Source: Pseudomonadota bacterium (GTDB taxonomy: Bacteria; Pseudomonadota; Gammaproteobacteria; Xanthomonadales; Xanthomonadaceae). Taken from it: a DNA stretch of 6,951 nucleotides. This document shows, piece by piece, positions 1-5,700 of this stretch. The DNA is taken from positions 1 to 6,951 of the forward strand of contig JAHWKC010000118.1 of the NCBI GenBank assembly GCA_019348095.1, read 5' to 3'. Positions within the stretch are counted from its first letter, which is position 1. Each line of letters opens with the position of its first letter. Made by a program: the position numbers and the translations under genes. Under the pieces are notes generated by a model. That model did no database searches, was not told where the DNA came from, and was given only the letters and a program-made list of their open reading frames with translations.

Positions 1-110
1 GGCGCTGGCCGCTGCCGGCCGAAGGGCTGGCAAAGCTGGAAATGCCACGGACATTGGAGGTCCTGCTGAACGGGCAATCTGCCCGTATCGCCCTCCGTGA
101 AGAAAACTAG
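1..110 (+). CDS. Periplasmic pilus-assembly chaperone, C-terminal end (partial)
   Basis: This is an open frame entering from the left edge in frame 3 (first full codon at 3) and ending at TAG 108-110. It gives about 35 residues, beginning RWPLPAEGLAKLEM and ending in IALREEN. In the PapD/CsuC family such a chaperone binds pilus subunits in the periplasm by donor-strand complementation and delivers them to the usher. The visible piece fits the last strands of the second immunoglobulin-like domain of archaic-type chaperones, with an Arg-Trp and LP stretch followed by a beta-strand pattern and an NG turn. The strongest support is context: the usher gene starts inside it at 97, giving a 14-base overlap, as in chaperone-usher operons. 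The conserved subunit-binding residues lie outside the window, so the call rests mainly on position. Confidence 0.7.
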   Translation, partial: RWPLPAEGLAKLEMPRTLEVLLNGQSARIALREEN

Positions 111-2463
111 CCCCTGGACCCTGACCGTGGCACTGGCTACAGCCCTGGGTGCGACCGCCACAGGCGCCAATGCCGCAACCGCGACCAGCGGGCTGGAAGC
201 CGCACCGCCCAACGCCGGTGACGCGCTGGCGCGCGCCGCCGCGACCGCACAGACCTTGTACCTGGACGTGGTGATGGACGGTCGCGTGGTGCGGCCGCTG
301 GTGCGCTTCAGGGTAACTGCCGGCAAGCCTTCGGTCGACCCCGCCGAGCTGTCCGCCTCGGGGTTGCTGCTTCCCGGCGGACTGGCGCTGGACGAGGAGG
401 GACTGGTCGCGCTGCACGACATCCCCGGACTGGTATGGCAGTTGGACATGAGCCTGCAGCAGGTCCGACTGACCCCGGCGGCGAGCCTGCGCCCCACCCA
501 GCACGTCGGATATGCCCCGCCTCCGGCGGTCATGGCCCGCCGCGATCATGGCCTGGTGCTGGACTGGGATGCCTACGGGCGCAGCTTCGATGGCCGCCAG
601 ACCCTGTCGCTGGGCACCGGCGCGCGCTGGTTCGGCCGGCTCGGCACGCTGGAGGTCGACGGCCTCAGCCGCGCCGGCGCAGGCGGCAGCGACGCGTACA
701 CGCGCCTGGACACGCGCTGGAGCTATTCCGACCCCGGCCGCATGACCACCTGGAGCGCCGGCGACGTGGTCTCCGGCGGGCTCGGCTGGACCCGCCCGGT
801 GCGCCTGGGCGGCGTGCAGTGGCGGCGCGACTTCGGCGTGCGCCCGGACCTGATCGTCTACCCGCTGCCGCAGTTCAGTGCCGATGCGACCCTGCCGTCC
901 TCGGTCGAGCTGTTCGTCAACAACGTGCGCCAGCGTAGCGAGGACATCGCGCCCGGTCCGTTCGTGATCAGCGATTTCCCGCGCCTGGTCGGCGCCGGCC
1001 AGGCCATGGTGGTGGTCACCGACGCGCTCGGCCGCAGCAGCCAGACCAGCGTGCCGCTGTACGTCGACTACCAGCGCCTGGCGCGCGGGCTCAGCGATTT
1101 TTCGCTCGAGGCCGGCGTGCTGCGCCGCGGCTTCGGAGTCGGTTCCAGCGACTACGGCGACGATCTGGTGGCCAGCGCGAGCTACCGGCGCGGCCTGCGC
1201 GACGACTTCACCCTGGAACTGCACGGCGAGGCCGGCCCCGGGCTGCAGCTCGGCGGCGCGGGCCTGGCATGGTCGCCGCTGGCCCGCTACGGGGTGGTCA
1301 CCGCGAGCTACGCCCGTAGCCAGGGCGATAGCGCCGCTGCCGACCGCGGCGGCAACCAGTTCACCGTGGGCTACCAGTGGTTCGGCCAGCGCGCCGGTTT
1401 CGACGTGAACGCCCAGCGCGCCAGCGCCGACTACCGCGACCTGGGCACGCTCGACGGCGGCCGCCGGCCGCTGCGCGCGCAGGACCGCGCCTCGCTGTGG
1501 TTCGGCGTCCCGCGCGGCTCGCTGTCGCTGACCTGGCTGCGCTACCGCGACGCGCAGGACGTGCCCAGCCGCACCCTGAGTCTCGGCCTGAGCCAGAGCT
1601 ACCGCCGGCTGTCGCTGTCGGCCAACGCGTTCAGGGACGACCGCGCCGGCCACGGCCTGTCGCTGACGGTCAGCCTGCCGCTGGGCGAGGACGTGTACTC
1701 CTCGTTCAATGCCGACCACCGGCGCGGCGATACCGACTTCAGCGCCAGCCTGCGCCGCAACGCGCCCTACCGCGGTGGCTGGGGCTGGCAGGCGCAGGCG
1801 CGCGACAACGGCGGCGGGCAGCTGTCGACCCGCTACCGCGGCCGCGCCGGCGAGGTCGAATTCGGCGTTGATCGGCTCGAGGGCCGCCACGGCGCTTACG
1901 CGCAGGGCCACGGCAGCCTGGTGATGATGGACCGGCAGACCTTCACCAGCCGCCGCATCAGCGACGCGTTCGCGGTGGTCTCCAGCAACGGCGTCGGCGA
2001 CGTGCCGGTCCTGTACGAAAACCGGGTTGCCGGTCGCACCAACGACGATGGCTACCTGCTGCTGGCCGATCTGCGCGGCTGGCAGCGCAACCGCATTGCG
2101 ATCGACCCCGACGGGCTGGGCGCCAGTCTCCAGGTGCCGGCGATCGAACGGCTGGTGACCCCGGCCGATCGCAGCGGCATCCGCGTGCAGTTCGCGATCG
2201 AACCGATCCGCGCCGCGACCCTGGTACTGCACGGGGCCGACGGCACGCCGGTCGAGCCGGGTAGCCGGGTGCAGCGCGATGACGGCAGCGAGGCGATCGT
2301 CGGGTTCGACGGCGAGCTGTGGCTGGAGCACTACGTCGATCGCGAGGTGCTGCGCTGGGGCCGGCGTGGGGCCGCCTGCAGCGCCGCCACGCCGGCGCTG
2401 CCGGCATCCGCGACGATGCCCCGGCTGGGGCCGGTCCGCTGCGCCGGGGAGCTTGCACCGTGA
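97..2463 (+). CDS. Outer-membrane usher of an archaic (Csu / spore-coat-U type) chaperone-usher pilus
   Basis: This 788-aa protein should be the outer-membrane pore through which pilin-chaperone complexes are assembled and secreted. Residues 1-26 form a signal peptide (MKKT, hydrophobic core, cleavage after GANA). An N-terminal chaperone-binding domain begins near residue 54 (LYLDVVMDGR). The 24-strand barrel starts near residue 150 and is full of alternating aromatic/Arg strands. The plug region lies around residues 260-330 and contains the usher signature APGPFVISDF at 285-294. The C-terminal region holds TNDDGYLLL, a second small beta domain (VGFDGELWLE) and a final Cys pair in AACSAA and GPVRCAG that is probably disulfide-bonded. 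Length is normal for CsuD-like ushers and the frame is intact. The GTG start gives the only sensible signal peptide. It lies within the chaperone gene and lacks a clear Shine-Dalgarno sequence, which suggests translational coupling. Confidence 0.93.
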   Translation: MKKTSPWTLTVALATALGATATGANAATATSGLEAAPPNAGDALARAAATAQTLYLDVVMDGRVVRPLVRFRVTAGKPSVDPAELSASGLLLPGGLALDEEGLVALHDIPGLVWQLDMSLQQVRLTPAASLRPTQHVGYAPPPAVMARRDHGLVLDWDAYGRSFDGRQTLSLGTGARWFGRLGTLEVDGLSRAGAGGSDAYTRLDTRWSYSDPGRMTTWSAGDVVSGGLGWTRPVRLGGVQWRRDFGVRPDLIVYPLPQFSADATLPSSVELFVNNVRQRSEDIAPGPFVISDFPRLVGAGQAMVVVTDALGRSSQTSVPLYVDYQRLARGLSDFSLEAGVLRRGFGVGSSDYGDDLVASASYRRGLRDDFTLELHGEAGPGLQLGGAGLAWSPLARYGVVTASYARSQGDSAAADRGGNQFTVGYQWFGQRAGFDVNAQRASADYRDLGTLDGGRRPLRAQDRASLWFGVPRGSLSLTWLRYRDAQDVPSRTLSLGLSQSYRRLSLSANAFRDDRAGHGLSLTVSLPLGEDVYSSFNADHRRGDTDFSASLRRNAPYRGGWGWQAQARDNGGGQLSTRYRGRAGEVEFGVDRLEGRHGAYAQGHGSLVMMDRQTFTSRRISDAFAVVSSNGVGDVPVLYENRVAGRTNDDGYLLLADLRGWQRNRIAIDPDGLGASLQVPAIERLVTPADRSGIRVQFAIEPIRAATLVLHGADGTPVEPGSRVQRDDGSEAIVGFDGELWLEHYVDREVLRWGRRGAACSAATPALPASATMPRLGPVRCAGELAP
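2446..2451 (+). promoter_or_regulatory. Ribosome binding site deciding the GTG start of the tip-adhesin gene
   Basis: GGGGAG lies 8 bases before GTG 2460, inside the last codons of the usher gene. It is the main sequence support for placing the start at 2460 rather than at an in-frame ATG further upstream. Confidence 0.6.
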
Positions 2464-3419
2464 ACGACCGCCGATGCCTGCTGCTGTTGCTGGCCGTGGC
2501 CGGCGCGCTCTGGAGCCCGGTCGCGCCGGCGCAGCAATGCCGCTTTGCCGGCAGCGGCAACGCCGAGCTGAATTTCGGCACCATCGACCAGCTGCCCACG
2601 ACCGGCGAGGCGACTGCCGGGCAGTTCGACATCCGTTGCGATGACGTGCCCGCCGAGGGCGTGAAGCTCTGCCTGGGCATCGATGCCGGCACCGGCGGGG
2701 CTGGCCTGGACCCCCGGCAGATGCGCAGGAGCGGCGGCGCCGAGCAGCTCGACTACCGCATCACCCGCGACCCCGCCGGGGTCCAGCCGTGGGGACCGGT
2801 CGGCACCGCCGACAGTGCGGTGGTGATCATCGAGCGCTCCGCCGGGGGCTCCGGTTCCGCCGTGGTGCCGCTCTATGGGCAGCTGGTACCCGGCGCCAGC
2901 CCGGCGGCCGGGGACTACCTGAGCGGACTGACCGCGACCCTGGAGCAGACATCCAATCGGCAGGCCAACTGCAACTCCGGCAGGCCGGCCGACAGCATGC
3001 GCTTCGACGCGATCGCCAGGATCGCGCCGGCCTGCACAATCACCACCACCAGCCTGGTTTTCGCAGCCACCAGCCGATTGCAGGACGACCAGTTCGGCAC
3101 CGCCAGCATCAACGTGCAGTGCCCACTTGGAGTGCCCTACAAGGTCGGCCTGAACGAAGGGCTCAACGGCCTCGGCGGCAATCCCCCGGCCAGGAGAATG
3201 GTGCATGGGCAGACCGGCAGCGATTACATCCGCTACGACCTCTACCGCGACAGCGCCTACACACTGCCTTGGGGCTCTGTGGCGTCAGGCAATTTCGCCC
3301 AATCCATCGGCAGCGGGACACCGGCGGCGATGACGGTGTTTGGCGTGGTGCCCGCGGGCCAGGGGCCGCTGCCGACCGGCCGCTACAGCGACCGGGTCAC
3401 GGTGACGGTCGAATACTGA
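2460..3419 (+). CDS. Two-domain spore-coat-U family protein, probable tip adhesin of the pilus (CsuE-like)
   Basis: This is a 319-aa exported protein. The start is GTG 2460, overlapping the usher stop as GTGA. It is preceded by GGGGAG (2446-2451) 8 bases upstream and opens a clean signal peptide (RR, LLLLL core, cleavage at APA/QQC, residues 24/25). Two spore-coat-U domains follow. Domain 1 covers about residues 27-170, with Cys27, Cys60 and Cys71 and the motif LDYRITRD-WG. Domain 2 covers about 192-319, with Cys192 and Cys221, the motif IRYDLYRD-WG, and the ending VTVTVEY. In the Acinetobacter Csu system the last gene, csuE, encodes a two-domain tip adhesin of similar size with an N-terminal binding domain. 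Gene order, length and domain number all fit that role. Whether domain 1 has the hydrophobic binding loops of CsuE cannot be judged by eye. A longer upstream start would place the signal peptide inside the protein and is unlikely. Confidence 0.88.
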   Translation: MNDRRCLLLLLAVAGALWSPVAPAQQCRFAGSGNAELNFGTIDQLPTTGEATAGQFDIRCDDVPAEGVKLCLGIDAGTGGAGLDPRQMRRSGGAEQLDYRITRDPAGVQPWGPVGTADSAVVIIERSAGGSGSAVVPLYGQLVPGASPAAGDYLSGLTATLEQTSNRQANCNSGRPADSMRFDAIARIAPACTITTTSLVFAATSRLQDDQFGTASINVQCPLGVPYKVGLNEGLNGLGGNPPARRMVHGQTGSDYIRYDLYRDSAYTLPWGSVASGNFAQSIGSGTPAAMTVFGVVPAGQGPLPTGRYSDRVTVTVEY

Positions 3420-3442
3420 ACGACGGTGCCTGGCGGCCCAGC

Positions 3443-3458
3443 TTGGCACGGTTCCTGC
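3443..3458 (+). promoter_or_regulatory. Sigma-54 (RpoN) promoter
   Basis: TTGGCACG, four bases, then CTGC, closely follows the sigma-54 consensus (TGGCACG-N4-TTGCW). The invariant GG (-24) and GC (-12) are present with the required spacing. The only deviations in the core are C for the first T of TTGC and G for the weakly conserved last base. It lies 24 bases after the adhesin stop codon, and no coding gene starts downstream of it. Predicted transcription begins near 3470, exactly where a run of RNA hairpins begins. Any activator binding site would lie 80-200 bases upstream, inside the adhesin gene; I could not recognise one. Confidence 0.65.
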
Positions 3459-3469
3459 GTCACCTAATC

Positions 3470-3583
3470 CTGCACCCAGCGGGGCAGGCGCCAGGCGCCG
3501 GTCGGAATTGGAACAGGGCCGACCATGCGCCCGCCGGGGAAGCCAGGGGCCGAATGTCGGGGGACATTCGGCCCCTTTTTTTT
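3470..3583 (+). ncRNA. Candidate sigma-54-dependent small RNA (about 114 nt, three hairpins)
   Basis: The interval runs from the predicted sigma-54 start to the end of a strong intrinsic terminator and folds almost completely by hand. Hairpin 1 pairs CCTGC (3469-3473) with GCAGG (3484-3488), extended by CCC/GGG (3475-3477 with 3481-3483) past a bulged A, with triloop AGC. Hairpin 2 pairs GGCGC (3494-3498) with GCGCC (3527-3531) and GGTCGG (3500-3505) with CCGACC (3519-3524), leaving a 13-base loop that contains TTGGAAC. Hairpin 3 is the terminator. There is no plausible reading frame with a ribosome binding site. Four GGA triplets (3504, 3510, 3538, 3562) leave open binding by an RsmA/CsrA-type protein. 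An alternative reading is simply a structured 3' untranslated region of the pilus operon. I do not recognise it as a named sRNA family. Confidence 0.55.
3546..3583 (+). terminator. Strong rho-independent terminator
   Basis: A perfect 13-bp inverted repeat, GGGGCCGAATGTC (3546-3558) and its complement (3563-3575), encloses a GGGG loop and is followed directly by eight T residues (3576-3583). It is the first terminator after the pilus operon and would end both operon read-through and the candidate small RNA. Confidence 0.93.
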
Positions 3584-3620
3584 ATGTCCGCGTTTTATGT
3601 CCCGGTGGCGCCGCTCCCCT

Positions 3621-3725
3621 GCAGGAGCGCCCCATGGGCACGATTCTCCGGAGATGCGCAGGAGTACCTGTGCAAGCCGGCCGATCGCACGCCGGTTCCC
3701 AATCGCGCCCATGGGGCGCTCCTAC
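3621..3725. repeat. Inverted pair of REP palindromes (BIME-like), CCCCATGG subtype
   Basis: The left arm at 3621-3645 and the right arm at 3701-3725 (reverse complement) match at 23 of 25 positions. The right arm, read on the minus strand, is the intact copy: GTAGGAGCG, then stem GCGCCC-CAT-GGGCGC, then GATT. The left arm is decayed (GCAG instead of GTAG, GGGCAC instead of GGGCGC). The 55 bases between them hold two more hairpins: TGCGCAGG-AGTA-CCTGTGCA (3655-3674) and AAGCCGGC with GCCGGTT around 3675-3697. A GTAG head plus a small palindrome is the layout of REP elements mobilised by RAYT (TnpA-REP) enzymes; no such enzyme is encoded in the window. Confidence 0.8.
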
Positions 3726-3728
3726 GAA

Positions 3729-3756
3729 AACGCCGCCTCGCGGAGCGGGCGGCGTT
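3729..3756. terminator. Hairpin, possible minus-strand terminator
   Basis: AACGCCGCC (3729-3737) pairs with GGCGGCGTT (3748-3756), extended by CGC/GCG around a GGA loop with one bulged T. On the minus strand the stem ends in TTTT (3727-3730, partly within the stem), so it could weakly terminate transcripts of the lipoprotein gene whose stop is about 220 bases upstream on that strand. It has no T-run on the plus strand. Confidence 0.35.
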
Positions 3757-3784
3757 CGGTCAGAGCAGACAGGGCCGGCAAGGC

Positions 3785-3842
3785 GCCGGCGCTCGAGGAG
3801 GACGGAACAGGGGGGATCCGTGATTCCTCATCGAGCGCCGGC
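3785..3842. repeat. Inverted repeat with 12-bp perfect arms
   Basis: GCCGGCGCTCGA (3785-3796) is exactly complementary to 3831-3842. Imperfect inner pairing (GAGGA 3798-3802 with TCCTC 3825-3829) continues the stem. It has no GTAG head, so it is not obviously a REP of the same type. Function is unknown; it may be a structured 3' untranslated region of the minus-strand lipoprotein transcript. Confidence 0.6.
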
Positions 3843-3913
3843 ATGGACGCTTGCGGGCTGTCTGCCTTCGAGTTACGTCTAAATGCGACGCAACCGGTCA
3901 GCGGGTCCTAGGG

Positions 3914-3937
3914 TGCGTCCGCTCCGGCCCGGACGCA
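3914..3937. repeat. Short inverted repeat downstream of the lipoprotein gene
   Basis: TGCGTCCG (3914-3921) and CGGACGCA (3930-3937) are perfectly complementary with an 8-base loop. The element lies 37 bases past the minus-strand stop at 3974, a position typical of a terminator or 3'-end protecting hairpin. No T-run follows on either strand. Confidence 0.5.
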
Positions 3938-3973
3938 AGTGCCGGGGCGCCCGTCTCCGTGGTGGACTCAGCG

Positions 3974-4534
3974 TTAATCAACCTCGCGGTCACGCGTGGT
4001 CTCGTTGAGCCGGCGCATCCGATCGCCCAGTTCTGAGCGCGGTCGCGGAGCCGGGGCCTGCACCCGCGGGCGCGGCGCCGGCGCCACTGCCGGTCGTGCC
4101 GGCACCACGGGGCGCTGCCCCATCGGCCCGCCGTCGGCATGCTGGCGCCGGCGCAGCTCATCCAGGTCGCGCCACGGGGAGCGTCCGTCATCGTCGTTGC
4201 GCGGCGGGCGCGGGTCGGCATCGGTGTCCGGGCGCGGCACGATCACGATCGGCGGCCGATAGCCGGGGAGATACGGCCCATACGGGTAGCCGTAGTAACC
4301 GCCGCGGAAGCCATAAGGATAGCCGCCGTAAGACCGGCCGTAGTAGATCGAACTGTATGGGTAGCCGTAGCCGCCGTACGGGCCGTGGCCATAGCCGCCG
4401 TGATAGCGGTACTCGGTCCGGGGCTGGCCGTAGTAGTAGTCTCCGCCCGCGCCGTGGCGCTGGGCGTAGTCGCTGGTGACGCAACCGGCCAGCAGAACGG
4501 CGGTGGCGACGGCAAAAGTCAGTTTACGAATCAT
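3974..4534 (-). CDS. Gly/Tyr-rich outer-membrane lipoprotein, function unknown
   Basis: This is a 186-aa protein starting at ATG 4532-4534. The strong ribosome site GGGGGT is 6 bases upstream, and the sequence opens with MIRKLTF, a hydrophobic stretch and the lipobox LLAGC (Cys18). Val at +2 after the Cys favours sorting to the outer membrane. Residues 33-92 are extremely Tyr- and Gly-rich (about 21 Tyr in 60 residues), with units such as GGYG, YGYPY and GYYGYPYG. A Pro hinge (PPIVIVPRP, 94-102) and an acidic stretch follow. A Pro/Arg region contains APAPRPR twice (151-157 and 160-166). A basic C-terminus (GDRMRRLNETTRDREVD) ends the protein. The low-complexity surface-exposed type suggests a cell-envelope or adhesive role, but that is inference only. 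No enzymatic domain is visible. It is transcribed away from the dehydratase gene. An upstream in-frame GTG (4561) would bury the lipoprotein signal and is rejected. Confidence 0.85.
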   Translation of the reverse strand: MIRKLTFAVATAVLLAGCVTSDYAQRHGAGGDYYYGQPRTEYRYHGGYGHGPYGGYGYPYSSIYYGRSYGGYPYGFRGGYYGYPYGPYLPGYRPPIVIVPRPDTDADPRPPRNDDDGRSPWRDLDELRRRQHADGGPMGQRPVVPARPAVAPAPRPRVQAPAPRPRSELGDRMRRLNETTRDREVD

Positions 4535-4686
4535 GGCGTTACCCCCAATGTGTACCGCCACAGTGTGCTCCCTGCGTTGAACTCGGCCTTAATTTCCATC
4601 CCAGTGGCGCCCGGACGCGGCGCCAGCTCGCTGTTTCCAACCGCGGCCGGCGGCACCAGGTGGCGCGCCCGGGCACTCCGGTGCGC

Positions 4687-4692
4687 TAGGCT
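4687..4692 (+). promoter_or_regulatory. Probable -10 box for a leaderless dehydratase mRNA
   Basis: TAGGCT matches the TANNNT pattern of a -10 element and ends six bases before ATG 4699. A start site at the usual distance would therefore fall on the A of the start codon. There is no Shine-Dalgarno sequence before this gene, which agrees with leaderless translation. No good -35 box is visible. Confidence 0.4.
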
Positions 4693-4698
4693 CCGCCA

Positions 4699-5691
4699 AT
4701 GAACGACAGCACCCATCCTGCTCCCACGCCCGCGCCGCCGGGCTTCGACGACGTCCTCGCCGCCGCCGCACGGATCGCCCCGCATGCGCACGCCACCCCG
4801 GTGCTGCGGTCGCGCGTGCTCGATGCGCTGGCCGGCTGCGAACTGCACTTCAAGTGCGAGAACCTGCAGCGCGGCGGCGCGTTCAAATTTCGCGGCGCCT
4901 GCAACGCGATCTTCTCGCTGGGCGAGGAAGAGGTGGCGCGCGGCGTGGTCACCCAGAGCTCGGGCAACCACGGCGGCGCGGTCGCCCTGGCCAGCCGGCT
5001 GCGCGGCACCCGCGCCACCGTGGTCGCGCCGCGCAGCACGCCCAAGGTCAAGCTGGCCGCGATCGAGAGCTACGGCGGGCGTGTGGTGCCCTGCGACACC
5101 ACCCAGGCCTCGCGCGATGAGATCACCGCGCAGGTGCTGGCCGAGACCGGCGGCGTGCTGGTGCATCCATTCAACGATCCACGGGTGATCGCCGGCCAGG
5201 GCACCGCCACCCTGGAGCTGCTGTGCAGCGCGCCAGGCATCGATGCGGTGATCGCGCCGGTCAGCGGCGGCGGCCTGCTGTCGGGCAGTGCCATCGCCGC
5301 GCATGGGCGCGGTCGCGACATCGACGTGTTCGGCGCCGAGCCGATCGGCGCACGCGACGCGCACGATTCGCTGCGCAGCGGCGAGCGGATCACCGGCCGC
5401 GTCGCGGACACGGTCTGCGACGGGCTCCGCGCCGAACTGGGCACCCTGACCTTCCCGATCCTGCGCGAGCACGTGCGCGAGATCCTGCTGGTCGACGACG
5501 CGCAGGTGGTCGCCGCGATGCGGCTGCTGTGGGAGCGCATGAAACTGGTGGTGGAGCCCTCCGGCGCGGTGCCGCTGGCGGCGGTGCTGGCGCATCCCCA
5601 GCATTTCGCCGGTCGCCGCGTCGGGATCATCCTGTCAGGCGGCAATGTCGACCTGGATGCGCTGCCGGCACTGTTCGGTCGATCCGGCTGA
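4699..5691 (+). CDS. PLP-dependent serine/threonine dehydratase or serine racemase (fold type II)
   Basis: This is a 330-aa cytoplasmic enzyme of the IlvA/TdcB/serine-racemase family, which deaminates Ser/Thr to 2-oxo acids or racemises Ser. The PLP-binding lysine is Lys63 in GGAFKFRGA. SSGNHG (87-92) carries the catalytic serine and cofactor-clamping Asn. The phosphate loop SGGGLLSG is at 189-196. Ser313 in LSGGNVD should hold the pyridine nitrogen. The divalent-cation site of serine racemase and of threo-3-hydroxyaspartate ammonia-lyase is present as Glu214, Ala218 and Asp220 (AEPIGARD). There is no C-terminal ACT regulatory domain, so this is not biosynthetic IlvA (about 500 aa). The length matches catabolic TdcB, serine racemase and hydroxyaspartate lyase, and sequence reading alone cannot choose between them. 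It stands alone, ending just before the REP pair at 5701. Confidence 0.9.
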   Translation: MNDSTHPAPTPAPPGFDDVLAAAARIAPHAHATPVLRSRVLDALAGCELHFKCENLQRGGAFKFRGACNAIFSLGEEEVARGVVTQSSGNHGGAVALASRLRGTRATVVAPRSTPKVKLAAIESYGGRVVPCDTTQASRDEITAQVLAETGGVLVHPFNDPRVIAGQGTATLELLCSAPGIDAVIAPVSGGGLLSGSAIAAHGRGRDIDVFGAEPIGARDAHDSLRSGERITGRVADTVCDGLRAELGTLTFPILREHVREILLVDDAQVVAAMRLLWERMKLVVEPSGAVPLAAVLAHPQHFAGRRVGIILSGGNVDLDALPALFGRSG

Positions 5692-5700
5692 AACGACCCT

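Noticed and set aside
2319..2459. Upstream extension of the tip-adhesin gene to ATG 2319
   Set aside because: It would add 47 residues inside the usher gene ahead of a perfect signal peptide. The GTG at 2460 has a ribosome site and the usual stop/start overlap.
2331..3206. Minus-strand open frame opposite the tip-adhesin gene
   Set aside because: It is antisense to a clear two-domain spore-coat-U protein. The composition is typical of GC-rich shadow frames, with no start site or domain.
3508..3911. Several overlapping plus-strand open frames between the sRNA terminator and the lipoprotein gene
   Set aside because: They run through the terminator, REP arms and hairpins, have no ribosome sites and resemble no protein family.
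4260..4440. Repetitive-looking DNA with recurring CCGTA/GCCGTAG units, considered as a tandem repeat or CRISPR-like array
   Set aside because: The periodicity is irregular and is explained by Tyr/Gly codons of the lipoprotein on the minus strand.
4531..5604. Long minus-strand open frame (357 codons) opposite the dehydratase gene
   Set aside because: It is an antisense shadow of a well-supported PLP enzyme in GC-rich DNA. Its product is low-complexity His/Arg/Gly-rich and has no family features.
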